A stretch of DNA of 64,000 bases from Burkholderia sp. NRF60-BP8 (GTDB lineage: Bacteria; Pseudomonadota; Gammaproteobacteria; Burkholderiales; Burkholderiaceae). Both the position numbers and the translations under genes were made by a program. How positions within the stretch are numbered: position 1 is the first letter of the stretch; each line of letters starts with the position of its first letter. The notes under the pieces were generated by a model. It searched no databases, was not told where the DNA came from, and saw nothing but the letters and a program-made list of their open reading frames with translations. Positions 48,990 through 64,000 of this stretch are shown piece after piece. The stretch is taken from positions 1,674,001 through 1,738,000 of the forward strand of contig NZ_CP013373.1 of NCBI RefSeq assembly GCF_001522585.2, read 5' to 3'.

Positions 48990-49658
48990 ATGGCCATGGC
49001 GGAAGTACTCGACCGACCGGCGGCGACAGCGGCAAACCCGTTCCTCGGCAGTTGTCCGGACTTGCCGCCGCGCGCCGCGCCGCGTGCGCGCCGGGCGTCC
49101 GAGCCCCGTGCGCAGGGCGCGTTGCTCGACGTGCTGATCGCCCATCGCGCGATGCTCGTCAACGTCGCGCGCGGCTTCGTCGGTTGCGCGAGCCGCGCGG
49201 AAGACGTCGTGCACGACGTGTTCGTGAAGCTCGTCGAATTCCCGAACCAGGACGCGGTGCGCCAGCCGGTCGCGTACGTGACGCGAATGGTGCGCAATGC
49301 GTCGATCGACGCATGCCGCCGGCAGAGCCTGGAAAACGTCTATCACACGGAAGAGGACGACGGCTTCGACGTGCCGTCGCCCGAGCCGACGCCGGAAGCC
49401 GCGCTGATGACACGCGATACGCTGCGGCGCGTGTGGGCCGCGCTCGACGACCTGCCGGCGCGCAGCCGTGCGGCCTTCGAGATGGTGCGGCTGCGCGAGG
49501 AGACGCTGCAGACCGCGGCGCGCGCGCTGAACGTGTCGCAGACGCTCGTGCATTTCATGGTGCGCGACGCGGAGCGCCATTGCGCGGAATGCCTCGACGC
49601 ATGCCATCGCGGCGTCGCGTGCCCGGTGTTCCTCGGCGGCCGCGCGCGGCGGCGGTAA
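48990..49658 (+). CDS. orbS: ECF sigma factor of ornibactin genes
   Basis: Predicted 222 residues. After ~45 extra N-terminal residues come region 2 ([15 protein letters not shown]) and region 4 ([22 protein letters not shown]), as in PvdS-like iron-starvation sigma factors. It directs RNA polymerase to the ornibactin promoters. ATG at 48990 has GGAG seven bases upstream; the next ATG is 6 bases later. A Fur-type site in its promoter links it to iron. Unlike FecI-type factors, no anti-sigma gene follows. Confidence 0.93.
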   Translation: MAMAEVLDRPAATAANPFLGSCPDLPPRAAPRARRASEPRAQGALLDVLIAHRAMLVNVARGFVGCASRAEDVVHDVFVKLVEFPNQDAVRQPVAYVTRMVRNASIDACRRQSLENVYHTEEDDGFDVPSPEPTPEAALMTRDTLRRVWAALDDLPARSRAAFEMVRLREETLQTAARALNVSQTLVHFMVRDAERHCAECLDACHRGVACPVFLGGRARRR

Positions 49659-49680
49659 AAATACGCGCCGGTCAACCGTC
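49656..49680 (+). promoter_or_regulatory. OrbS-type promoter of orbH operon
   Basis: TAAAAA (-35-like) and CGTC (-10-like) are separated by 15 GC-rich bases. The same arrangement is found before orbE and orbI. It begins at the very end of orbS, so the operon orbH-G-C-D-F-B has its own sigma-dependent start. Confidence 0.8.
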
Positions 49681-49743
49681 TATCAGACAGGAGCGGCCGA
49701 ATCCGCCGCTTCGCCTCCTTCAACCGCCCAGCGATTTCCGATC

Positions 49744-49986
49744 ATGACGCAAGCCCCGACGCCTTCCGCCGACACCGACGATCTCGTCTATACGGTCGTC
49801 ATCAACGACGAAGAACAGTATTCGATCTGGCCGACGTTCCGGCCCGTGCCCGCCGGCTGGCGCGAAGTGGGCGTGAGCGGCCCGAAGGCCGATTGTCTCG
49901 CGCACATCGAGACCGTCTGGACCGACATGCGCCCGGCGAGCCTGCGCCGCGCGATGGACGGCGAGCGCGCGACGCGCGCGTCGTGA
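49744..49986 (+). CDS. orbH: MbtH-like protein
   Basis: Predicted 80 residues of the MbtH family: [23 protein letters not shown] and [14 protein letters not shown] contain the conserved Trp and Pro residues of the family. MbtH proteins bind adenylation domains of NRPSs and help their folding and activity; here the partners are OrbI and OrbJ. It is first in the orbH operon, downstream of an OrbS-type promoter. Confidence 0.95.
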   Translation: MTQAPTPSADTDDLVYTVVINDEEQYSIWPTFRPVPAGWREVGVSGPKADCLAHIETVWTDMRPASLRRAMDGERATRAS

Positions 49987-50032
49987 CCTGCTGCGCCGCG
50001 GGTGCGGCGCCTCACCTGAAGAGGACGTTTGC

Positions 50033-51043
50033 ATGACCCTGCTTTCGTTGCCGACGCTCGACGACCTGCGTATCGAGCCGGGGCTGCCCACCGTCGTGTC
50101 GCCGCGCGGCAACGACGGGATGTCGATCGACGACGTCGCGCCGCTGGCGCGCGAGATCGCGGCCGACACGCTCGAACGGGCGGGCGGCGTGCTGTTCACG
50201 GGCTTTCGCGTGCCGTCGATCGACGCGTTCCAGCAATTCGCGGCGTCGTTCGGCGATCCGCTGATCGGCTATGAATACGCGTCGACGCCGCGCAGCCAGG
50301 TCGAAGGCGCGGTCTACACGTCGACCGAATACCCGCCGCACCGCGCGATTCCGCTGCACAACGAACAGTCGTACACGCGCGAATGGCCGCTGCGCATCTG
50401 GTTCCACTGCGCGCTCGCCGCGCCGAAGGGCGGGGCGACGCCGATCGCGGACAGCCGCGCCGTGTACCGTGCGCTCGATCCGGCGCTCGTCGCGCGCTTC
50501 GAGAAACGCGAGCTGCTGTACGTGCGCAATTTCGGGCAAGGGCTCGACTTGCCGTGGCAGCAGTCGTTCGGCACCGACGAGCCGGCCGAGGTCGAGCGGA
50601 TGTGCGCGGCGCGCGGCATCGAGTGCGCGTGGCGTACCGACGACGACGGCGAACTGCTGCTGCGCACGCGCGAACGCTGCCAGGCCATCGCGCGCCATCC
50701 GCGCACGGGCGAGCGCGTCTGGTTCAACCAGGCGAACCTGTTTCACCTGTCGGCGCTCGACGAAGACATGCAGGAAGCGCTCGTCGATGCGGTCGGGCTC
50801 GAGAACGTGCCGCGCAACGTGTACTACGGCGACGGCGAACCGCTCGAGGCCGACGCGCTCGCGCAGATCCGCGGGGTGCTCGACCAGCAGCGCATCGTGT
50901 TCCCGTGGCGCACCGGCGACGTGCTGATGCTCGACAACATGCTGAGCGCGCATGCACGCGACCCGTTCGAGGGGCCGCGCAAGGTCGTCGTCGCGATGGC
51001 GCAGAGTTACACGGTCCCGCGCGACCGAACGGAGGATCGATGA
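50033..51043 (+). CDS. orbG: TauD/SyrP-like Fe(II)/2-oxoglutarate hydroxylase
   Basis: Predicted 336 residues. The metal triad is visible as His109-x-Glu111 (LHNEQSYT) and His307 (AHARDPF), with the 2-oxoglutarate Arg316 (GPRK). Relatives such as SyrP hydroxylate aspartate on an NRPS carrier, so it most likely makes the beta-hydroxyaspartate of ornibactin, either on the carrier or as free Asp. The orbC start overlaps its stop. Confidence 0.92.
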   Translation: MTLLSLPTLDDLRIEPGLPTVVSPRGNDGMSIDDVAPLAREIAADTLERAGGVLFTGFRVPSIDAFQQFAASFGDPLIGYEYASTPRSQVEGAVYTSTEYPPHRAIPLHNEQSYTREWPLRIWFHCALAAPKGGATPIADSRAVYRALDPALVARFEKRELLYVRNFGQGLDLPWQQSFGTDEPAEVERMCAARGIECAWRTDDDGELLLRTRERCQAIARHPRTGERVWFNQANLFHLSALDEDMQEALVDAVGLENVPRNVYYGDGEPLEADALAQIRGVLDQQRIVFPWRTGDVLMLDNMLSAHARDPFEGPRKVVVAMAQSYTVPRDRTEDR

Positions 51044-51888
51044 CGCGTAGTACCGCCGCGCTTGCCGCGCGCGGGCTGTCGGTGGGATATCGCGACCATG
51101 TCGTGATCGACGGGCTCGACCTGTCGATCGCGGCCGGCCGCGTCACCGCGCTGTGCGGGCCGAACGGCTGCGGCAAGAGCACGCTGCTGCGCACGCTGGC
51201 GGGCCTGCAGCCCGCGCGTGCCGGCCATGTCGAAGTGAACGGCAAGCCCCTTGCATCGTTTCGCCGTCGCGCGCTCGCGCGCGAGCTGACGATGCTCGCG
51301 CAGTTCAACCAGATTCCGTCTGGCCTCACGGTGCGCGAGCTCGTCGCGTACGGGCGCTATGCGTACGGCGGCTTCCTGCGCGGCCTGTCGCGGATCGATC
51401 ATGCGGCAATCGACGAGGCGCTCGAGACGAGCGGCCTCGCCGACGATGCGCAGCGCGACGTCGGCGCGCTGTCGGGCGGCGAGCGCCAGCGCGCGTGGAT
51501 CGCGATGGCGCTCGCGCAGCAGGCGCCGATCGTGCTGCTCGACGAACCGACGACCTATCTCGACATTCATCACCAGCTCGACATCCTCGATGCGCTGCGT
51601 GCGCTGAACCGCGCGCGCGGGCTGACGATCGTGTGGGTGCTGCACGACCTGAACCAGGCGGCCGCGTACAGCGACGAGATCGTGCTGATGCGCGCGGGCC
51701 GCCTCGTCGCGCAGGGCACGCCCGACGCGATGCTCGACCCGGCGCGGCTGCGCGCGGCGTTCGGCGTCGAGATGCTGAAGCTCGCGCATCCGCGCACGGG
51801 CGCACCGATGTGCGTGCCGGCCTACGGGCCGTCGACCGACGGCGCGGCGCAGGCGGCCGGCGTCTTCGACCGGGATCTCGCCGTATGA
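51040..51888 (+). CDS. orbC: Ferric-ornibactin ABC importer ATP-binding protein
   Basis: Predicted 282 residues of the FepC/FhuC type. Walker A is GPNGCGKST, signature LSGGERQRAWIA, and Walker B IVLLDEPTTYLDI, with the H-loop in VLHDLNQAA. It powers import of ferric siderophore from periplasm to cytoplasm through OrbD. The ATG is preceded by GGAGG and overlaps the orbG stop; its own stop overlaps orbD. Confidence 0.94.
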   Translation: MTRSTAALAARGLSVGYRDHVVIDGLDLSIAAGRVTALCGPNGCGKSTLLRTLAGLQPARAGHVEVNGKPLASFRRRALARELTMLAQFNQIPSGLTVRELVAYGRYAYGGFLRGLSRIDHAAIDEALETSGLADDAQRDVGALSGGERQRAWIAMALAQQAPIVLLDEPTTYLDIHHQLDILDALRALNRARGLTIVWVLHDLNQAAAYSDEIVLMRAGRLVAQGTPDAMLDPARLRAAFGVEMLKLAHPRTGAPMCVPAYGPSTDGAAQAAGVFDRDLAV

Positions 51889-53975
51889 CGACGTTCGCGA
51901 TGCGCAAGCGCCTCGCGGCGACGGGCCACGGAGCGACGACGGGGCGGGCCGGCGCGATCGCGTTCTGCCTCGTCGCGCTGATCGCGCTGCTCGCGGCGCT
52001 GCGGATTGCCCCCGATCTGCGCGTGTGGTGGGGCGCGGCGCCCGGCAGCGATGCCGCGTCGCTCGCGCACGTATTCCTGTTCGATCTCAATCTGCCGCGC
52101 GTCGCGGCCGCGCTCGTCGCCGGCGGCTGCCTCGGCATCGCCGGCGCGCTGTTCCAGTCGCTCACGCGCAATCCGCTCGCGTCGCCCGACCTGCTCGGCG
52201 TGACGGGCGGCGCCCAGCTCGGCCTGCTCGCGGCGATGCTCGTGCCGACGCTGGCGGGCGTCGCGTCGGTGCCGCTGCTGTTCGTGTGCGGGCTCGCCGC
52301 GGCCGCGTGCGCGATCGTCGCGGCGGGCGGCTGGCGCGCGACGCCGTTGCGGCTCGTGCTCGCGGGCAGCGTGTGCATGCTGCTGTTCGCCGCGCTGTCG
52401 ACACTCGTGCTCGCGTTCTTCGAGCAGAACATCGCGGGCGCCGCGCTGTGGACCAACGGCAGCCTGTACCAGCCGGGCGCGACGGGTCTCGCGCTCGCCG
52501 CGCGCTGGCTCGTCGTGCCGCTGATCGCGCTGCCGTTCGTGATCCGGCCGCTGAATCCGCTCACGCTCGGCGACGATGCGGCGGCCGCGGCCGGCGTGCG
52601 CGTCGATGCGACGCGACTCGCCGCGACGATCGTCGCGGTCGCGTTCACGAGCGTGGCCGTCAGCATCGCCGGCCCGCTGTCGTACGTCGGCCTCGTCGCG
52701 CCGAACCTGCTGCGCCAGGTGCGCGGCGCGCGCGCGGCCCGGCTCGGCGCGCTGGTGCCGCTGTCGGCGCTCGCCGGCGGCGCGCTCGTGCTCGTCACCG
52801 ACAGCGCGGTGCTCGCGTCGGGCCTCGACGCGACGCTGTCGACCGGCGTCGCGATCGCACTGGTCGGTACGCCGCTGATGCTCGCGATGATCCGGCGCGG
52901 CGCCGCGTGGTCGGGCGTGCTGCACGCGGATGCCGAACGCGCGGCGGGCGGCGGCGCGACGCGGCTCGTCGGCTGGCTTGAACGACTCGACTGGCCGCTG
53001 CGCACCGCGCTGTTCGTCGCGACGGGCGGGCTGGTGGTGTTGATCGGCGTGTCGGCCGGGCCGGAGTGGCTGTCGCCCGCGCGCTGGTTGGCCGCGCTGT
53101 CCGGTCACGATGCGCTCGCACGCATGCTGATCGACCTGCGCCTGCCGCGCCTGCTGTGCGCACTGCTCGCCGGCGCGCTACTTGCCGTCAGCGGTGTCGC
53201 GATGCAGAGCGTCGTGCGCAATCCGCTCGCAGGCCCCGAAGTGCTCGGCGTCACGCAGGGCGCGGGGCTCGTCACGCTGTTCGCGTTGTCGACGTGGCCG
53301 CTGATGGGCCACGTGACGCTTGCCGCCGCCGCGCTGATCGGCGGCGGGTTGTCGCTCGCGATCACGCTCGCGCTGAATCACCGGCATCGCTACGCGCCGC
53401 TCGCGGTCGCGCTGACGGGCATCGTGATCGGCGCGTTGTGGACCACGCTCGCGCAATGGCTGATCACGCAGGAAAGCGTGCAGCCCGCGCGCTTCGTCGT
53501 GTGGCTCGTCGGCGGCACGTATGGCCGCAGTTGGGGCGAGGTGTCGATGCTGTTGCCGTGGTGCGCGCTCGCGGTGCCGGTGTTCGCGTGGCTCGCGAAA
53601 CCGCTCGACATGCTCGCGCTCGGCGACGACCAGGCCGCTGCGCTCGGCCTGCCGGTGGCGGCGCTGCGGCCGCTCGCGCTGACGATCGCGACGCTTGCCG
53701 CGTGCGCGGCGGTCGCGGCGGTCGGGCCGGTCGGCTTCATCGGGCTGATGGCGCCGCACGTCGCGACGATGCTCGGCGCGCGCCGGCATCGCACGCGGCT
53801 GTGGCTCGCGGCGGCGTGCGGCGCGTTGATCCTCGGCGCCGCGGATCTCGCGGCGCGCATCGTCGTCGCGCCGCGCGAAGTGCCGGCCGGCGTGCTCACT
53901 GCGCTGATCGGCGCACCGTACCTGCTCGGGCTGCTGATTCTCGAGGGGCGCCGCGCCCGGCGCGCGGGGCGATGA
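51885..53975 (+). CDS. orbD: Ferric-ornibactin ABC importer permease, fused double type
   Basis: Predicted 696 residues: two FecCD-type permease halves in one chain, as in FhuB. The first half has [22 protein letters not shown] and [16 protein letters not shown]; the second has the parallel [22 protein letters not shown] and [16 protein letters not shown]. About 18-20 membrane segments. The fused form makes a complete channel with two OrbC copies and the binding protein OrbB. Start and stop both overlap neighbours. Confidence 0.93.
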   Translation: MTTFAMRKRLAATGHGATTGRAGAIAFCLVALIALLAALRIAPDLRVWWGAAPGSDAASLAHVFLFDLNLPRVAAALVAGGCLGIAGALFQSLTRNPLASPDLLGVTGGAQLGLLAAMLVPTLAGVASVPLLFVCGLAAAACAIVAAGGWRATPLRLVLAGSVCMLLFAALSTLVLAFFEQNIAGAALWTNGSLYQPGATGLALAARWLVVPLIALPFVIRPLNPLTLGDDAAAAAGVRVDATRLAATIVAVAFTSVAVSIAGPLSYVGLVAPNLLRQVRGARAARLGALVPLSALAGGALVLVTDSAVLASGLDATLSTGVAIALVGTPLMLAMIRRGAAWSGVLHADAERAAGGGATRLVGWLERLDWPLRTALFVATGGLVVLIGVSAGPEWLSPARWLAALSGHDALARMLIDLRLPRLLCALLAGALLAVSGVAMQSVVRNPLAGPEVLGVTQGAGLVTLFALSTWPLMGHVTLAAAALIGGGLSLAITLALNHRHRYAPLAVALTGIVIGALWTTLAQWLITQESVQPARFVVWLVGGTYGRSWGEVSMLLPWCALAVPVFAWLAKPLDMLALGDDQAAALGLPVAALRPLALTIATLAACAAVAAVGPVGFIGLMAPHVATMLGARRHRTRLWLAAACGALILGAADLAARIVVAPREVPAGVLTALIGAPYLLGLLILEGRRARRAGR

Positions 53976-54772
53976 CGCCGTCGCTCGACGGCGCGCGCGC
54001 CACGCGCTTTTCGGCGTTCGCGCCGCAACCGTTCGCCGAACACCTCGACGTCGTGTGGCTCGGCATGCCCGACGATGCACGCGCGCCGGGCCGCATCGTC
54101 GTGCCCGTCAGCGCGTTGCCTGCGCACCGCGACGCCGTGCTCGGCGCGATGGTCGACCATTACGGCGGCGATCCGACGCAGCATGCGCGTGCGCTGATGT
54201 CGCAGTGGAGCAAATACTATTTCGGCCGCGCGGCGCCGGCCGGCGTCGTCGCCGCGCTCACGCTCGGCCGGCCGCTCGACATGACGCCCGAGCGCACGTT
54301 CGTCGCGCTCGACGACGGGATGCCGGCCGCGCTGTATTTCGCGAGCGATGCGCTCGGTGCGCCGTGCGACGATCCCGAGCCGCGCTATGCGGGGCTCGTC
54401 GCGCATCTCGGCGCGGTGATCGACCTGCTCGCGGCGATGGGGCGCGTCACGCCGCGCGTGCTGTGGAGCAACGCGGGCAATCTGCTCGACTATCTGCTCG
54501 ATACGTATCGTTCGCTGCCGTGCGCGGCGGATCCCGTTCGCGACGCGAGCTGGCTGTTCGGTTCGACCTGCGTGCACGGCGAGCCGAATCCGTTGCGCAT
54601 GCCCGTGCGCGACGCGCTGCCGCGCTCGCCGCTGCTGCCGACGCCGTTTCGCGCGCGCCGCGTGTGCTGCCTGCGCTACGAAATTCCTGGAGAAACGCAA
54701 CTGTGTGGAAGCTGCCCCCTGCTACTGACGATGGACGACGCGGCGCTGGCCGAGCAGGACGCGATCCGGTGA
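53972..54772 (+). CDS. orbF: Siderophore-iron reductase, FhuF-like
   Basis: Predicted 266 residues. The C-terminus carries Cys232, Cys233, Cys245 and Cys248 ([10 protein letters not shown] then LCGSCP), the FhuF pattern for an [2Fe-2S] cluster. It likely reduces Fe(III)-ornibactin in the cytoplasm to release iron. It overlaps orbD at its start and orbB at its end, all by 4 bases. Confidence 0.9.
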   Translation: MTPSLDGARATRFSAFAPQPFAEHLDVVWLGMPDDARAPGRIVVPVSALPAHRDAVLGAMVDHYGGDPTQHARALMSQWSKYYFGRAAPAGVVAALTLGRPLDMTPERTFVALDDGMPAALYFASDALGAPCDDPEPRYAGLVAHLGAVIDLLAAMGRVTPRVLWSNAGNLLDYLLDTYRSLPCAADPVRDASWLFGSTCVHGEPNPLRMPVRDALPRSPLLPTPFRARRVCCLRYEIPGETQLCGSCPLLLTMDDAALAEQDAIR

Positions 54773-55791
54773 CGCGCCCCGGCCGCCGGCACGCGCTCGG
54801 TGCACTCGCCGCGCTCGGCGCCGCGTGCTGCGGCGCGTTGTCCGCATCGGCGGCCGCCGTTTCCGCGGCCGGGGGCGCAAGCGGTACGCAAGGCGCCGTG
54901 TCGTTGGCCGGCAATCCCGTCGTGTCGCAGGCCAGCGCGACGATGCCCGTGCGGCCGCAGCGCGTGGTCGCGCTCGACTTCATGTTCGCGGAAAGCGTGA
55001 TCGCGCTCGACATCGTGCCGGTCGGGATGGCCGATACGGCGTTCTACCCGGGCTGGCTCGGCTACCGGAGCGAGCAGCTCGCGCGCGTGACCGACGTCGG
55101 CTCGCGGCAGGAGCCCGGGCTCGAGGCGATCGCGGCGGTCAAGCCGGATCTCGTCATCGGCGTCGGCTTCCGGCATGCGCCGATCTTCGACGCGCTCGAC
55201 CGGATCGCGCCGACGATCCTGTTCCAGTTCAGCCCGAACGTGTCGGAGGGCGGCGTGCCGGTCACGCAGCTCGACTGGATGCGGCAGATCTTCCGGACGA
55301 TCGGCAAGGTGACGGGGCGCGACGCGCGCGCGCAGGCAGTCGAAGCGCAACTCGACGCCGGCATCGCGCGCAATGCGGCGCGGCTCGCGGCCGCGGGCCG
55401 CGCCGGCGAGCGCGTCGCGCTGCTGCAGGATCTCGGCTTGCCCGATCGTTACTGGGCCTATACGGGCAACAGCACGTCCGCGGGCCTCGCGCGGGCGCTC
55501 GGGCTCGATCCGTGGCCGAAGAAGCCGACGCGGGAAGGCACGCTGTACGTGACGTCGGCCGATCTGCTGCGGCAGCGCGATCTCGCCGTGCTGTTCGTGA
55601 CCGCGTCGGGGATGGACGTGCCGTTGTCGGCCAAACTCGATTCGCCGGTGTGGCGTTTCGTGCCCGCGCTGAAGGCGCACCGGATCGCGCTGATCGAGCG
55701 CAACATCTGGGGATTCGGCGGCCCGATGTCGGCGCTGAAGCTGGCCGACGTGATGACCGACACGATGCTGAAGCTGCCGGCCGTGCGCTGA
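54769..55791 (+). CDS. orbB: Ferric-ornibactin periplasmic binding protein
   Basis: Predicted 340 residues from a GTG that overlaps the orbF stop. The N-terminus has twin Arg (GRRHALG) and an Ala-rich hydrophobic core, so Tat export is possible. The FhuD-like fold follows: [43 protein letters not shown] and [16 protein letters not shown]. It delivers ferric ornibactin to OrbD. Last gene of its operon, convergent with orbE. Confidence 0.9.
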   Translation: MTRPGRRHALGALAALGAACCGALSASAAAVSAAGGASGTQGAVSLAGNPVVSQASATMPVRPQRVVALDFMFAESVIALDIVPVGMADTAFYPGWLGYRSEQLARVTDVGSRQEPGLEAIAAVKPDLVIGVGFRHAPIFDALDRIAPTILFQFSPNVSEGGVPVTQLDWMRQIFRTIGKVTGRDARAQAVEAQLDAGIARNAARLAAAGRAGERVALLQDLGLPDRYWAYTGNSTSAGLARALGLDPWPKKPTREGTLYVTSADLLRQRDLAVLFVTASGMDVPLSAKLDSPVWRFVPALKAHRIALIERNIWGFGGPMSALKLADVMTDTMLKLPAVR

Positions 55792-55813
55792 GCGCGCGGA
55801 GGATGCCGCCGGG

Positions 55814-55832
55814 GGCGGCCGCTGGGGCCGCC
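55814..55832. terminator. Hairpin between convergent orbB and orbE
   Basis: GGCGGCC and GGCCGCC form a 7-bp stem around a 5-base loop. No T-run follows. Confidence 0.45.
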
Positions 55833-55983
55833 GCGTGAACTGGCAGGTCGCCGTGTTCGCTTGACGATGCGTGGCTTCCGCCTTTTTCTCTTCTCCACGC
55901 GTGAGCCCGACTCCCTGCCGAAACGACAATCGCCGACCTACTGCCAGTGCAGCGTGCCGGCAATTTTTCGATCGGCCGTCGCG

Positions 55984-57729
55984 TTACGCGCTCAGCGCAT
56001 CGACGCCATCCTGCGCACGCAGTCGCGCCGGTTGCGTGTCGCTGACGATGCGCCCGTTGTCGAGCTTCAGCAGACGGTCGGCGAGATCGAAGTAGCGGTC
56101 GTCGTGCGTGATCACGATCACGGCCTTGCCGCGCGCGCGCAGCTCGGGCAGCAATTGCTCGTAGAACACGGCCTTGAACGACGGATCCTGGTCGGCCGCC
56201 CATTCGTCGAACAGGTAGAACGGACGATCCTCCAGATACGCGACGACGAGCGCGAGCCGCTTGCGCTGCCCGGTCGACAGCGCGCGCGTCGAGAACGCGC
56301 CGTCGACCACCTTCACCTTGTGGTCGAGCGCGAGTTTCGCGACGAGCGCGTTCGCCCGCGCGTCGGCCTGCGCGCGCGACGGATCGTCGGGGTCGACGAT
56401 GCCGAGCAGCGCATCGAACAGATGGAAATCGTTGAACACCGCGCTGAAGCGCTGCCGGTAGGCCGCGCGCTCGCGCCAGCCGATCGTGCGGCCGTCGACC
56501 TCGATCGTGCCTTGCTCGGGCTCGTAGAGCCCCGTCAGCACCTTGGCGAGCGTCGTCTTGCCGCTGCCGTTGCCGCCGACGATGAACACGAGCTCGCCCG
56601 GCCTGATCGTCAGGTCGATCGGCCCGATGCTGAACATCCGTTCGTCGCGCTCGTGGAAATACGCGTGCGTGACGCCGCGCAGCGTGACGGCGCCGGCCGG
56701 CGGCACGTCGGGTGCGTCGGCCGCGGGCGGCATCGTGCGCAGCGCGCCGAATTCGGCCATCACGCCTTCGATCCGCGTGAGCGACACGCGCGCCGCGTTG
56801 ACGGTCGGCAGGTTGTTCAGCAGGCCGTCGAGCGGCACGAGCATGAACAGGAACACGACGACGTAGCCGGCGGCCGCGGCCGGGTCGGCATGCACGCCGA
56901 GCTGCGGCCAGAACGACGCGACGCCGAGGAACACGTAGAACAGGAAGATGATCCAACCGACCCCGACCGCATACGCGCTGAACGCGCGGCGGCGGTGGTC
57001 GCGCACCTCGCCGATCGCGGCGCCGAGCTGGCCGTCGACGAACTGGCGGGCGCGCGCATCGTGCAGCTTCAGCTCCTTCGCGCCGGAGAACAGCGAGCCG
57101 AGATAGCCGAACAGGCGGTCCTGCGCGTGGCCCGCGGCTTCGAGCGACGCGATCGCGCGGCGGTCGCCGGTGTGATAGCCGAGCGAGCCGGCGACGATCG
57201 CGGCCAGCGCCAGCACGCACACGGGCCAGGACAGCCACGCCAGATAGCCGAGGCAGCCGAACACGATCGAGCCGTGCATGACCAGGTTCGGCAACGCGAA
57301 GAACAGCATCGACACGTTGGTCGCGTCGTCGGTCAGCACCGACTGCACGGGGGCGGCGCCGATTCGCTCGATGTCGCGCAATTCGGCCGCGCCGACGCGC
57401 CGCGCCAGATGCACGCGCAGCCGCGCCATCGTGTCCTGCGACAGGCGGGCAAACAGCGTGCCCGACACGATCCGCGTGACGAGCGCGATCACCGCGCACA
57501 GCGCGAAGCGCCACGCGAGCGATGCATCGGCTGCCGCCGGTTGCGACAGCGCGCGATTCAGCGTCGCGACGAGCAGCACGCTCGCGACGCCGTTCAGCAC
57601 GCACGCGGTGAGCGCCAGCGCGAGCGACACGCGGCTTTCGCGCAGCAGCGCAAGGATCAGGCGCGCCGCGGGGCGGGCGGGGGAAGCGTCGAGGGACGGC
57701 GGGGAAGAAGGCTCGTGGGCGGCTGTCAT
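55984..57729 (-). CDS. orbE: Siderophore ABC exporter, PvdE/SyrD-like
   Basis: Predicted 581 residues: a six-segment membrane domain fused to an ATPase, in the cyclic-peptide exporter family. Walker A is GGNGSGKTT, signature LSTGQRKRLAL, and Walker B FYLFDEWAADQDP. It likely exports ornibactin or its precursor across the inner membrane. The ATG at 57729 is chosen over an opening to 57888 because the OrbS-type promoter lies between them, so the upstream part would not be transcribed. Confidence 0.93.
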   Translation of the reverse strand: MTAAHEPSSPPSLDASPARPAARLILALLRESRVSLALALTACVLNGVASVLLVATLNRALSQPAAADASLAWRFALCAVIALVTRIVSGTLFARLSQDTMARLRVHLARRVGAAELRDIERIGAAPVQSVLTDDATNVSMLFFALPNLVMHGSIVFGCLGYLAWLSWPVCVLALAAIVAGSLGYHTGDRRAIASLEAAGHAQDRLFGYLGSLFSGAKELKLHDARARQFVDGQLGAAIGEVRDHRRRAFSAYAVGVGWIIFLFYVFLGVASFWPQLGVHADPAAAAGYVVVFLFMLVPLDGLLNNLPTVNAARVSLTRIEGVMAEFGALRTMPPAADAPDVPPAGAVTLRGVTHAYFHERDERMFSIGPIDLTIRPGELVFIVGGNGSGKTTLAKVLTGLYEPEQGTIEVDGRTIGWRERAAYRQRFSAVFNDFHLFDALLGIVDPDDPSRAQADARANALVAKLALDHKVKVVDGAFSTRALSTGQRKRLALVVAYLEDRPFYLFDEWAADQDPSFKAVFYEQLLPELRARGKAVIVITHDDRYFDLADRLLKLDNGRIVSDTQPARLRAQDGVDALSA

Positions 57730-57832
57730 CGGCAACGTCGGTAAAGGGAAGGCAGGCAATAACGCGAAAACGGCAAATCCGGCGCGAACGCAGCGGGCGG
57801 GACCGGCCCCGTTGCGGCGTTCCTCCCTGATA

Positions 57833-57857
57833 GACGAACGGGCCGCGCAAATATTTA
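57833..57857 (-). promoter_or_regulatory. OrbS-type promoter of orbE
   Basis: On the minus strand TAAATA (57857-57852) and CGTC (57836-57833) are 15 bases apart, the same spacing as at orbH. The bases after CGTC (TATCAG) are also the same as at orbH. Confidence 0.8.
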
Positions 57858-57903
57858 GCCCCATCGTCAAAAAAACGGTCGCGCGCACTTTGCGGGCAAA
57901 ACG

Positions 57904-57928
57904 GTAAAAAATCGGCCGCGTCGTTCGT
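57904..57928 (+). promoter_or_regulatory. OrbS-type promoter of orbI
   Basis: TAAAAA at 57904-57909 and CGTC at 57925-57928 are 15 bases apart, as at orbH and orbE. It faces away from the orbE promoter, with 46 bases between the two elements. Confidence 0.78.
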
Positions 57929-57999
57929 CACACCAGTGAAGCCGCCCCAAGCGGCCCCGAGACTTGGCCGAAGCGGCCGGACCGAAGGACTTCACGCAC

Positions 58000-64000
<6,001 letters not shown>

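Overview
The window is high-GC, densely packed beta-proteobacterial DNA. Gene content and order point to chromosome 1 of a Burkholderia cepacia complex species: an AmrAB-OprA-type efflux operon, a chaperone-usher fimbrial operon, then the ornibactin siderophore locus (orbS-H-G-C-D-F-B, orbE, orbI). I saw no rRNA, tRNA, insertion sequence, prophage or CRISPR array. The species is an inference from gene families and order, not from a database match.

Layout. 1-4.8 kb: end of mnmH (selU), a YraQ-type permease, a small unknown protein, a nodIJ-type ABC exporter and a universal stress protein. 4.9-6.7 kb: a minus-strand lexA operon with two LexA boxes and two poorly known downstream genes. 6.9-12.0 kb: sulfate uptake (sbp-cysT-cysW-cysA) with its regulator cysB. 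12.7-18.5 kb: ribose uptake and use (rbsBAC-rbsR-rbsK) with a perfect LacI-type operator. 18.7-20.5 kb: a chemoreceptor. 21.1-26.0 kb: the stress operon prkA-yeaH-spoVR. 26.3-30.4 kb: a KgtP-type permease, a possible small RNA, and a polar amino-acid ABC transporter without its own ATPase. 30.5-31.8 kb: an M23 peptidase. 32.1-38.8 kb: amrR divergent from amrAB-oprA, with an operator over the promoter. 39.6-44.5 kb: four fimbrial genes behind an unusually AT-rich leader. 44.6-48.7 kb: a methyltransferase, a DedA protein, an OmpR-type two-component system and two tiny envelope proteins. 49.0-64.0 kb: ornibactin synthesis, export and uptake, cut off inside the NRPS gene orbI.

The ornibactin region is the most coherent system. 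Fur-type control of orbS would give the sigma factor only in iron shortage. OrbS would then switch on three promoters (before orbH, orbE and orbI) that share a TAAA-type -35 element and a CGTC -10 element 15 bp apart. The products make the peptide (orbI, with OrbH as MbtH helper and OrbG as hydroxylase), export it (orbE), take the ferric form back in (orbC, orbD, orbB) and release the iron (orbF). The second adenylation domain of OrbI carries an aspartate-type specificity code followed by an epimerization domain, which fits the D-beta-hydroxyaspartate of ornibactin.

The less described items are the two genes behind lexA, a short RNA-like unit with an anti-Shine-Dalgarno stretch and strong terminator near 27.8 kb, a full PmrA-type box plus a 9-bp tandem repeat between the dedA and two-component genes, and the AT-rich fimbrial leader.
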